Source: Bacillota bacterium | GTDB taxonomy: Bacteria > Bacillota > Clostridia > Lachnospirales > Lachnospiraceae | Reading direction: 5' to 3' | Assembly: GCA_023415655.1 (NCBI GenBank) | Contig: JAEZKD010000249.1 | Span: 1 to 14,252 of the forward strand | Length of the DNA: 14,252 nucleotides | Part shown: in pieces, positions 7,619-12,866 of the stretch | Layout: each line of letters begins with the position of its first letter | Position numbering within the stretch: the stretch's first letter is position 1 | Translations under genes and position numbers: made by a program | The notes under the pieces: model-generated | The model's input: the letters and a program-made list of their open reading frames with translations, nothing else | Told to the model about the DNA's origin: nothing | The model's database searches: none

Positions 7619-9136
7619 CTAATACATTGGAATAATTTCGCTGTTTGCTATTGTCTCCTTGTGTTGCTTATTCGCAAGCTTTCTAACTTCTTCACAGAGG
7701 ATACGTATTCCCACTTCAATTTCCTCCTCCTTTGGACAGGAAAAATTAAGTCGTATATATTCTTGCCCTTCTTCTCCTAAGAAAAAAGAATTACCTGGCA
7801 TAAAAGAGACCTTTCTTATTAACGTCTGTTCTAACAATTGCATTGCCCTCACTCCCTGTGGGAGATGACACCATAGGTAAAGCCCTCCTTCAGGCTTAAA
7901 AAATTGTAATTCCGCTGGTGCATAGGTACTTAGTGCATCATACATCAGATCTCGTTTCTTATGATAACGACTACAGACACCCTCTAGATGGGTTTGCACA
8001 TCTACTTTGCTATAATACCGTTCCACCAACCATTGTGAGATACTATTCGGATGAACATCCTCTCCTTGTCTTACTAGGGAACAGGTTTCAATGATTTTTT
8101 TATGAGCTACCATAAATCCAAGTCGGAGCCCAGGACTCACGGTCTTAGAAAAGGTCTTTATAAAAATGACATGCCCACTTGTATCTAGAGAGGCTAAGGA
8201 TGGGAGCTTTTCCCCTTCATAATGAAAATCCCCATAGGCATCATCCTCCAGTATGATAATGTCATGCTTCAAAGCTAGTTCCACCAATTTTTTTCTTCGT
8301 TCTAGACTCATACAGACAGACGATGGATTTTGATAATTAGGCATCGTGTAAATCATCTTTGGATGATATCTCTTTAACAACTGCTCAAGCAAATCCATCC
8401 TCATTCCATCTCTATCAATTGGAATCTCCATGATTCTTGCTCCTGCTGCCTTTAAGCTTTGAAGACCTAGAAAATAGGAAGGAGCTTCTACTACCACAAT
8501 GTCTCCTGGTTCAATTAGAATTCTTGCTGACAAATCAATTCCTTGCTGTGAGCCTGATAATACCATAACTTGCTCTGTTGTACATGGAATACCTCTCTTA
8601 CGCATCAACCCTGCAAGTAAAGTTCTCAGTGATAAAAATCCACCAATCGGCGCCATCAATAATGCTTTGCAGTTTTGATTTGATTGAACCTCTTTTGCCA
8701 GATCCTCAAATGGAAGCATCGGTTCTTCCTCACGACTTGCAATCCCTAAACCAAAGGAAATAACATTGGATGCATCGATGAATGGCATAGTTTCTTGCAA
8801 TAACAACGTATCAAAGGACTTAACCTGTACATTAAAAAGTTGATTCCAACAGGGTTCTTTTTGTACTGCTTGCACTTGCTCTGCTGCTAAGTGTTCCTTC
8901 CGATCTACTACAACTGTTTTACATCCAACTCTTGCCTCTATGTAGCCCTCTTGCTTTAATTTATCATAAGCATTCAAAACTGTACTTCGATTCACCTGAA
9001 TGGAATCTGCTAGCTTCCTCTCTGGAGGTAGCTGCATTCCTGGCAATAATTCTTTGTTTCGAATTTGAGTTTTAATTTGCTCCGCAATTTGAACATAAAC
9101 GGGCATTTTAATTTTCTTATCCAATATAATATCCAT
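7619..9136 (-). CDS. MocR/PdxR-family transcriptional regulator (GntR wHTH + aminotransferase-like domain)
   Basis: A 505-residue regulator of the MocR subfamily. Residues about 11-79 form a GntR-type winged helix (PVYVQIAEQIKTQI, then PPERKLADSIQVNRSTVLNAY). A linker leads to a fold-type I aminotransferase-like domain with GSQQGIDL, MPNYQNPS (265-272), EDDAYGD (297-303), the PLP lysine K331 in KTFSKTVSPGLRLGF, and R462 in IRLNFS. Family members such as PdxR and GabR bind PLP and an amine or aldimine ligand to control nearby genes. The ATG at 9136 has AGGAGG 6-7 nt upstream; an in-frame codon at 9196 would add 20 residues but overlaps the promoter. It is directly followed by an aminotransferase gene. 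Three TTGGTTGGT boxes in and above its promoter suggest autoregulation. Confidence 0.94.
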   Translation of the reverse strand: MDIILDKKIKMPVYVQIAEQIKTQIRNKELLPGMQLPPERKLADSIQVNRSTVLNAYDKLKQEGYIEARVGCKTVVVDRKEHLAAEQVQAVQKEPCWNQLFNVQVKSFDTLLLQETMPFIDASNVISFGLGIASREEEPMLPFEDLAKEVQSNQNCKALLMAPIGGFLSLRTLLAGLMRKRGIPCTTEQVMVLSGSQQGIDLSARILIEPGDIVVVEAPSYFLGLQSLKAAGARIMEIPIDRDGMRMDLLEQLLKRYHPKMIYTMPNYQNPSSVCMSLERRKKLVELALKHDIIILEDDAYGDFHYEGEKLPSLASLDTSGHVIFIKTFSKTVSPGLRLGFMVAHKKIIETCSLVRQGEDVHPNSISQWLVERYYSKVDVQTHLEGVCSRYHKKRDLMYDALSTYAPAELQFFKPEGGLYLWCHLPQGVRAMQLLEQTLIRKVSFMPGNSFFLGEEGQEYIRLNFSCPKEEEIEVGIRILCEEVRKLANKQHKETIANSEIIPMY

Positions 9137-9160
9137 CGCACGCCTCCTAATATTTGGTTT

Positions 9161-9189
9161 ATAGTAACAAAATTGGTTGGTAATATCAA
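9161..9189 (-). promoter_or_regulatory. Promoter of the MocR/aminotransferase operon
   Basis: TTGATA (9189-9184) and TACTAT (9166-9161) are spaced exactly 17 bp on the minus strand. The predicted start near 9155 gives a leader of about 20 nt before the ATG at 9136. An ACCAACCAA box (9181-9173 on this strand) fills the middle of the spacer, so a bound regulator would block RNA polymerase. Confidence 0.72.
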
Positions 9190-9292
9190 CAGCCAATTTG
9201 CTGATTGCACACCAACCAAATCTAAAAATATTTGATTCAACCTATGATTCCGATAAATTGGAGGTTATCTTGTGTCTAAAATCACCAACCAA
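9173..9292. promoter_or_regulatory. Three TTGGTTGGT operator-like boxes
   Basis: Perfect 9-bp copies lie at 9173-9181 (TTGGTTGGT on plus) and at 9211-9219 and 9284-9292 (ACCAACCAA on plus). The first two are inverted with centres 38 bp apart. The second and third are direct repeats with centres 73 bp apart, about seven helical turns. A one-mismatch copy, ACCAGCCAA, is at 9320-9328. The mix of inverted and direct repeats resembles known MocR (PdxR, GabR) sites, which bind dimers with two tethered winged helices. Assignment to the adjacent MocR protein is inference. Confidence 0.6.
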
Positions 9293-9394
9293 TTTTTTCT
9301 CACTATCCTCGTTTGAGCAACCAGCCAAAAGAATTCCCATAGTAATGATTGCCATAAAGAGACCAATCCGTTTGATTCTTAACATTATCTTCAC
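9242..9394 (-). CDS. Very short lipoprotein ORF, possibly a truncated remnant
   Basis: A 50-codon frame starting GTG at 9394 (AAGGAG 10 nt upstream) or ATG at 9385. It encodes a textbook lipoprotein signal: basic start RIKRIG, a hydrophobic core LFMAIITMGI, and the lipobox LLAGC followed by SNEDSEKK. The mature part has only about 26 residues before a TAG stop, far shorter than usual lipoproteins. It may be a real small lipoprotein, or the surviving 5' end of a larger gene whose remainder was replaced by the MocR promoter region. One TTGGTTGGT box lies inside the frame at KLVG. It is on the same strand as the MocR gene, about 105 bp upstream of its ATG. I do not recognise a family. Confidence 0.5.
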   Translation of the reverse strand: MKIMLRIKRIGLFMAIITMGILLAGCSNEDSEKKLVGDFRHKITSNLSES

Positions 9395-9745
9395 TCTTCC
9401 TTTTCTCCTTGTCAATCCTGTGTTTTTCGTATATTTTTCCCCTTCTCCTTTTATTTTATACTCTTATTACAATCATAGTCACCTAGGATTTACAATTTTT
9501 TATAATTGAAATCATTCTCCTTCTTCGTTAAGCTTATCCGGTAGGATTTTCGCTAAATATAGGCTCTGTACATTCAGAGCTTACGAAATACACCTGACAA
9601 AAACATATCGAACAAGCATCTATTGTTGATTTCGATATTCCTAATGCACTTTCTATTCAAAGAATCTACAAAGGATAGCTTCTGTAATTCAGGGTAACTC
9701 ATAGATCTAACTTCAATCGAAGTTTACGAAAGAAAGGAGTTGAAC
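9395..9745. other. Divergent non-coding region between the lipoprotein ORF and ccdA
   Basis: No gene is seen. The stretch holds inverted repeats: GCTCTG (9563-9568) with CAGAGC (9575-9580), TATCGAA (9606-9612) with TTCGATA (9631-9637), and AACTTC (9709-9714) with GAAGTT (9719-9724) on a 4-nt loop just above the ccdA ribosome binding site. I could not find a convincing -35/-10 pair for ccdA. On the minus strand a TATAAA near 9455-9460 might serve the lipoprotein ORF, but without a good -35. Confidence 0.5.
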
Positions 9746-10420
9746 ATGGAATATTTTATTTCTTTCTTGGAGGGCATCATAACTTTTGTTTCTCCTTGTC
9801 TACTTCCAATGCTACCTCTTTACATTACCTATATCGCAGGTCGTCCCACAGAACGTACGAAGAACTCTACCCTAATTTCTTCCTTAGGATTTGTAGCTGG
9901 ATTCTCGACCACCTTTATCTTAATGGGTGCGTTGTCTGGAACCATTGGACGATTTTTGATTCGCTATCAGTCAACCATTCATATTATATCTGGGCTTATC
10001 ATCATCATTTTTGGGCTTAGCTATCTTGGAGTTTTTCGAATCAAGCTATTCCAAGGGGGCAAACAATTTAACTTTTTAAGTAAACAAAAAGGATTTTTTC
10101 CTTCTGTTTTATTCGGTATGATTTTTTCTGTAGGCTGGACACCTTGCGTTGGTACTTTTCTCGGCTCTGCTCTCGTTATGGCCGCTCAGACACAAAGTGC
10201 CACAAAAGGAATTCTTATGTTATCGTTTTATTCTCTCGGACTTGGAATTCCATTTATTTTAAGTTCTGTACTAATCAATCAGTTAAAATCAACCTTTGAC
10301 TTGATCAAACGTAACTATAAAATCATTAACGCTATCGCTGGTTCTCTCTTAATCTTAATTGGATGTTTGATGATCAGTGGTGTTTACCAGAGATTTATTT
10401 CAATGATTGCTTCGTACTAA
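9746..10420 (+). CDS. ccdA: CcdA-type cytochrome c biogenesis/thiol-disulfide transporter
   Basis: An integral membrane protein of 224 residues that moves reducing equivalents from cytosolic thioredoxin to thioredoxin-like proteins outside the membrane (CcdA, the short form of the DsbD core). About six hydrophobic segments are visible. The two conserved redox cysteines sit in matching helix starts: C18 in TFVSPCLLPMLPLYI and C134 in VGWTPCVGTFLGSAL. The length fits the CcdA family. AAAGGAG (9733-9739) is 6 nt before ATG 9746, which fixes the start; the in-frame TTG at 9740 would abut the ribosome binding site. The TlpA-like gene begins 22 bp after the stop, and this pairing is the classical ccdA-resA arrangement. 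No cytochrome c maturation genes are in view, so the target thiols may be in other exported proteins. Confidence 0.94.
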   Translation: MEYFISFLEGIITFVSPCLLPMLPLYITYIAGRPTERTKNSTLISSLGFVAGFSTTFILMGALSGTIGRFLIRYQSTIHIISGLIIIIFGLSYLGVFRIKLFQGGKQFNFLSKQKGFFPSVLFGMIFSVGWTPCVGTFLGSALVMAAQTQSATKGILMLSFYSLGLGIPFILSSVLINQLKSTFDLIKRNYKIINAIAGSLLILIGCLMISGVYQRFISMIASY

Positions 10421-10442
10421 TCATTGACAAAGGAGATAACTT

Positions 10443-11423
10443 ATGAAAAAGAAAAATATAATGATAATTACTCTAGGCTTAGTCGGTATGCTTGCTGGCT
10501 CTTCTTTCCTTTATCACTCACTTTCCAAGGATTACACAGAGGAAAGTCAATCGAATACCGAGCTGATACAAGAAGATTATGATCAAGAGGAAATGATTGT
10601 AAAAGACGCAAGGCAAGCAGAAAATCTAGAAAAAAATGAGCATTTTGAAGAAGAGAATTACGATTCCAATCCTTTCGAGTCAGACATACCTACGAATTCA
10701 GAATCAATGGAAAATACGCAAGAGATTACATCTAATGATGTAAATGCTTCTCTCTCAGGGAATTCAACAGCTAACTCAAAAGAAGAAACTACAATTACCA
10801 ATGAATCCAGCAATTCTGTGAATAACAACTCCTCTTCGTCGGTTACTTCAACACCATCGAATGATTCCACACTTAACACACCTACACCAACCCATGTACC
10901 AACGATAACTGCAACCCCGATTCCAACAAAGGTTCCAACATATAATCCTGAACCAACAAAAGCTCCAACATTAATTCCTGAGCCAACAAAAGCTCCAATT
11001 GTTACGAATACAGCAGCTAATTTTACAGTTCAAGACTATAGTGGTAATAACGTAAGTCTTAGTAGCTTCTTTGGAAAACCAATCGTAATTAACTTCTGGG
11101 CTAGCTGGTGTGGTCCATGCAAATCAGAAATGCCTGCTTTCCAGTCCGTATATCAAGACTATAAAAATGATGTTGTCTTTTTAATGGTTAATATGGTAGA
11201 TGGATACAGAGAAACAAAGGAAAATGGCTATAAGTATATCAAAGGTCAAGGGTTTACCTTCCCTGTATACTATGATGTGAAGCAAAGCGCTGCTTATGCG
11301 TATGGAATCACCTCCTATCCAACCACGTATTTTATAGATGCGAACGGGAATGTAGCTAATTATACCAAAGGCTCCATGTCTGAAAGTACACTTCGCCGTC
11401 AGGTTCAGTCCTTACTCCATTAA
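10443..11423 (+). CDS. Membrane-anchored TlpA/ResA-like thioredoxin with long Thr/Pro linker
   Basis: A 326-residue extracytoplasmic thiol-disulfide oxidoreductase and the likely partner of CcdA. Residues 5-25 form a signal anchor without a lipobox cysteine. Residues 30-145 are low-complexity: first acidic (Glu/Asp-rich), then Ser/Asn/Thr-rich. Residues about 146-186 are a Thr/Pro linker with three 10-residue repeats (PTKVP, PEPTKAP, PEPTKAP). The redoxin domain begins near 190: AANFTVQDYSG, LSSFFGKPIVINFWASWCGPC with C223 and C226, and SYPTTYFID with cis-proline P293. The usual TlpA/ResA domain is complete, so the excess length is all linker, which could carry the domain through the cell wall. 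The start at 10443 follows AAAGGAG with 7 nt spacing. I see no strong terminator after the stop. Confidence 0.93.
   Translation: MKKKNIMIITLGLVGMLAGSSFLYHSLSKDYTEESQSNTELIQEDYDQEEMIVKDARQAENLEKNEHFEEENYDSNPFESDIPTNSESMENTQEITSNDVNASLSGNSTANSKEETTITNESSNSVNNNSSSSVTSTPSNDSTLNTPTPTHVPTITATPIPTKVPTYNPEPTKAPTLIPEPTKAPIVTNTAANFTVQDYSGNNVSLSSFFGKPIVINFWASWCGPCKSEMPAFQSVYQDYKNDVVFLMVNMVDGYRETKENGYKYIKGQGFTFPVYYDVKQSAAYAYGITSYPTTYFIDANGNVANYTKGSMSESTLRRQVQSLLH
10920..11009 (+). repeat. Three tandem 30-bp units coding the Thr/Pro linker
   Basis: CCAACAAA(A/G)G(C/T)TCCAA recurs at 10923, 10953 and 10983 with exact 30-bp period, coding PTKVPTYNPE, PTKAPTLIPE and PTKAPIV. The last two units are nearly identical in DNA (CCTGA(A/G)CCAACAAAAGC...), which points to recent duplication and possible length variation between strains. 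Confidence 0.8.
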
Positions 11424-11454
11424 TTTTACAAAAGAAATTTTTTAGCTTTTCATA

Positions 11455-11483
11455 TTGACAATCATGGTAATAATTGTTATAGT
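11455..11483 (+). promoter_or_regulatory. Promoter of thiT
   Basis: A perfect TTGACA (11455-11460), a 17-bp spacer and TATAGT (11478-11483). Transcription should start near 11490. It lies 32 bp after the tlpA-like stop codon, so thiT is independently transcribed. An 8-bp inverted repeat, ATCATGGT (11461-11468) and ACCATGAT (11485-11492), brackets the -10 box. Confidence 0.85.
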
Positions 11484-11494
11484 GACCATGATAT

Positions 11495-11528
11495 GAGTTT
11501 GTGATGACCATAAAAGTCATACAAACTC
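11495..11528 (+). ncRNA. 5' leader hairpin ahead of the TPP aptamer
   Basis: GAGTTTGT (11495-11502) pairs with ACAAACTC (11521-11528) and ATGAC (11504-11508) with GTCAT (11516-11520), leaving one bulged G and the loop CATAAAA. This 13-bp stem begins within a few bases of the predicted transcript start. There is no T-run after it, so it is not a terminator. A role as a 5' stabiliser is plausible. Confidence 0.7.
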
Positions 11529-11545
11529 TACATATCAAAATGAAT

Positions 11546-11634
11546 ACGTATTGCTAGGGGAGCCATATGGCTGAGAAGTTTTATTACTGACCCTTATTAC
11601 TTGATCCAGTTAGTACTGGCGTAAGGAAGCTACA
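11546..11634 (+). ncRNA. TPP riboswitch aptamer (thi box) of thiT
   Basis: The conserved thi-box elements appear in order: GGGGAGCC-ATAT-GGCTGAGAA (from 11557), GACCCTTATTACTTGATCCAG (around 11589), the arms CCAGTTAGTACTGG, and CGTAAGGAAGC (ending 11630). The outer P1 helix can form from GTA..GCT (11548-11555) with AGC-TAC (11628-11633), with two unpaired T residues. Binding of thiamine pyrophosphate should shut off thiT when the vitamin is plentiful. Confidence 0.95.
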
Positions 11635-11635
11635 C

Positions 11636-11681
11636 ATCCTCTTTTAGCAATCACAAAAAATGTTGAAAGGAGGATTTTTTT
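11636..11681 (+). terminator. TPP-controlled switch hairpin (terminator that also contains the ribosome binding site)
   Basis: ATCCTCTTTT (11636-11645) pairs over ten consecutive positions, one of them G-T, with AAAGGAGGAT (11666-11675). Six T residues run up to the ATG at 11682. The 3' arm is the Shine-Dalgarno sequence of thiT, so the hairpin can stop transcription, hide the ribosome binding site, or both. The competing fold is ATTGCTA (11550-11556) with TAGCAAT (11645-11651), which uses bases of aptamer helix P1 and so excludes ligand binding. The 20-nt loop makes it a weaker terminator than usual. Confidence 0.75.
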
Positions 11682-12350
11682 ATGCTAGATTTTTTTGTAA
11701 AGAAAACAGCGGATGACTCATTTGCACTTACTACTACAGGAATTATAGCCTTATCTGGTATTTTTCTACTCATTCTCATCATAGCAATCTTTGGTTCCAA
11801 TAAAGGTAAAAGCAGAAAAATTACTACCAAGCAACTCGTATTTTGCGCCATTGCTATGGCATTAGCGCTAGTAACTTCCTACATCGAGCTTTTTTCATTT
11901 CCCTTTGGTGGTTCCGTTACGCTATTAAGTATGGGCTTTGTTTGTATGATAGGCTATCTATATGGTCCGAGAATTAGTATTCCAGTAGCAATTGCATATG
12001 GTTTACTACAGTTTATTATTAAACCATATATCTATCATCCAGTTCAGGTGCTCTTTGATTATCCATTGGCATTTGGTGCTCTTGGCCTATCTGGCTTTTT
12101 TAATCAGAGTAAGAATGGACTAATAAAAGGCTATCTTCTTGGAATCGTTGGAAGATGGATTTTTTCCGCAGTCTCTGGTTATGTATTCTTCGCTGAATAT
12201 GCTTGGAATGGTTGGAATCCACTCGCTTATACCTTAACTTATAATGGTGCCTATATCTATTCTGAAGCAGCAATTACAATTTTACTATTTGCGATTCCTG
12301 CAGTATCAAAAGCAATTGCTCAAGTGAAAAAAATGGCTCTGGAAGCCTAA
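11682..12350 (+). CDS. thiT: Thiamine ECF transporter substrate-binding subunit ThiT
   Basis: The membrane S-component that captures thiamine and works with a shared EcfT-EcfAA' energising module; that module is not encoded in this window. The 222-residue protein has hydrophobic segments throughout and family stretches SYIELFSFPFGGSVTLLSM (66-84), YGLLQFIIKPYIYHPVQVLF (106-125), DYPLAFGALGLSGFF (126-140), and the C-terminal GYVFFAEYAW...LTYNGAYIYSE (166-194). An extra N-terminal hydrophobic helix (about 18-38) followed by a basic stretch precedes the core, making the protein somewhat longer than typical ThiT. AAAGGAGG precedes ATG 11682. The TPP riboswitch upstream independently supports a thiamine role. 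A strong terminator follows. Confidence 0.95.
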   Translation: MLDFFVKKTADDSFALTTTGIIALSGIFLLILIIAIFGSNKGKSRKITTKQLVFCAIAMALALVTSYIELFSFPFGGSVTLLSMGFVCMIGYLYGPRISIPVAIAYGLLQFIIKPYIYHPVQVLFDYPLAFGALGLSGFFNQSKNGLIKGYLLGIVGRWIFSAVSGYVFFAEYAWNGWNPLAYTLTYNGAYIYSEAAITILLFAIPAVSKAIAQVKKMALEA

Positions 12351-12390
12351 CTATATAATTTCATCTTTAAAGGTGTCTTAGAAGATATGA

Positions 12391-12441
12391 AAGGAATCTC
12401 CTTGCCAAGCGATTCCTTGCCCTATTTTTTAGGGCATTTTT
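12391..12441 (+). terminator. Intrinsic terminator after thiT, with an upstream hairpin
   Basis: TGCCCTA (12418-12424) and TAGGGCA (12430-12436) form a 7-bp stem on a T5 loop, followed by TTTTT (12437-12441). Immediately before it AAGGAATC (12391-12398) pairs with GATTCCTT (12411-12418), with an inner CTT/AAG. The last base of this first hairpin is shared with the terminator stem. Confidence 0.88.
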
Positions 12442-12477
12442 AATTCATAGGAAACACAGTTTCCTATGAATTAAAAA
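12437..12477. repeat. 19-bp perfect inverted repeat between convergent terminators
   Basis: TTTTTAATTCATAGGAAAC (12437-12455) and its exact reverse complement (12459-12477) flank the 3-nt spacer ACA. The outer T5 is the T-run of the thiT terminator, and the outer A5 on the other side is part of the T-run of the minus-strand terminator. Alone it is not a T-tailed terminator in either direction. Confidence 0.85.
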
Positions 12478-12538
12478 AAGTGCTGTTACAATATGTGATT
12501 GTCTCTTTTTCGATTCAATCCAACATATGCAACAGCAC
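12473..12538 (-). terminator. Intrinsic terminator of the zinc-ribbon gene
   Basis: On the minus strand GTGCTGTT (12538-12531) pairs with AACAGCAC (12487-12480), with inner arms CATATGT-like (ATATGT with ACATAT) and GATTG with CAATC around a loop of about 14 nt. Seven T residues follow immediately (12479-12473). The stem lies about 14 bp downstream of the zinc-ribbon stop codon. Confidence 0.85.
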
Positions 12539-12551
12539 CCATTATAATCTC

Positions 12552-12722
12552 TTATGCAGTGATTTCTTCTTTTCCATAAACTCTTTTATAACCACACTTT
12601 GGACATTCTACTTCTGTCCCGTTATCTTTCGTTTCTTTTCTAGTCAATAAAACAAAGACTTCGAGTGCATCACATATTGGGCAATAACGCTCAATGCCTT
12701 CTTGCAATGAATAATTGTTCAT
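12552..12722 (-). CDS. Small zinc-ribbon protein (56 aa)
   Basis: A short frame beginning MNNYSLQEGIERYCPICDAL and ending GKEEITA. It carries two CxxC knuckles, C14-P-I-C17 and C40-P-K-C43, 22 residues apart, which is the pattern of a four-cysteine zinc ribbon. The second knuckle, ECPKCGYKRVYGKE, resembles zinc-ribbon segments of RNA-polymerase or ribosome-associated proteins and small regulators. The start is ambiguous: ATG at 12722 (AAGG about 10 nt upstream, GAGG 3 nt upstream) or in-frame ATG at 12731, which would add three residues but leaves almost no spacing to AAAGG. A dedicated terminator downstream supports it being a real single-gene unit. Partners and role are unknown. Confidence 0.8.
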   Translation of the reverse strand: MNNYSLQEGIERYCPICDALEVFVLLTRKETKDNGTEVECPKCGYKRVYGKEEITA

Positions 12723-12866
12723 GTACCTCATACCTTTCTTAATAGCGTATACCGTTTATACTATCATGAAAAGGTAGCAAACTATAGTGGTAATATATAG
12801 TATGTATACCAAATGTATGTAGTAATTCTTGTATCAACAAATTCATGCTTTTTTACCACTCTGTTA

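Noticed and set aside
9177..9509. 110-codon plus-strand frame with a hydrophobic C-terminus
   Set aside because: It lies antisense to the MocR promoter, the operator boxes and the lipoprotein ORF, has no ribosome binding site, and its hydrophobic part is the antisense of T-rich leader DNA.
10658..10879. 73-codon minus-strand acidic/hydrophobic frame
   Set aside because: It is the antisense of the Ser/Asn/Thr-rich linker of the TlpA-like protein, a usual source of false frames.
10920..11009. CRISPR-like repeat array
   Set aside because: The 30-bp period is in-frame coding DNA for a Thr/Pro linker with no unique spacers.
11356..11538. 60-codon minus-strand frame over the tlpA end and thiT promoter
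   Set aside because: It runs antisense through a clear promoter and leader hairpin and has no recognisable domain or ribosome binding site.
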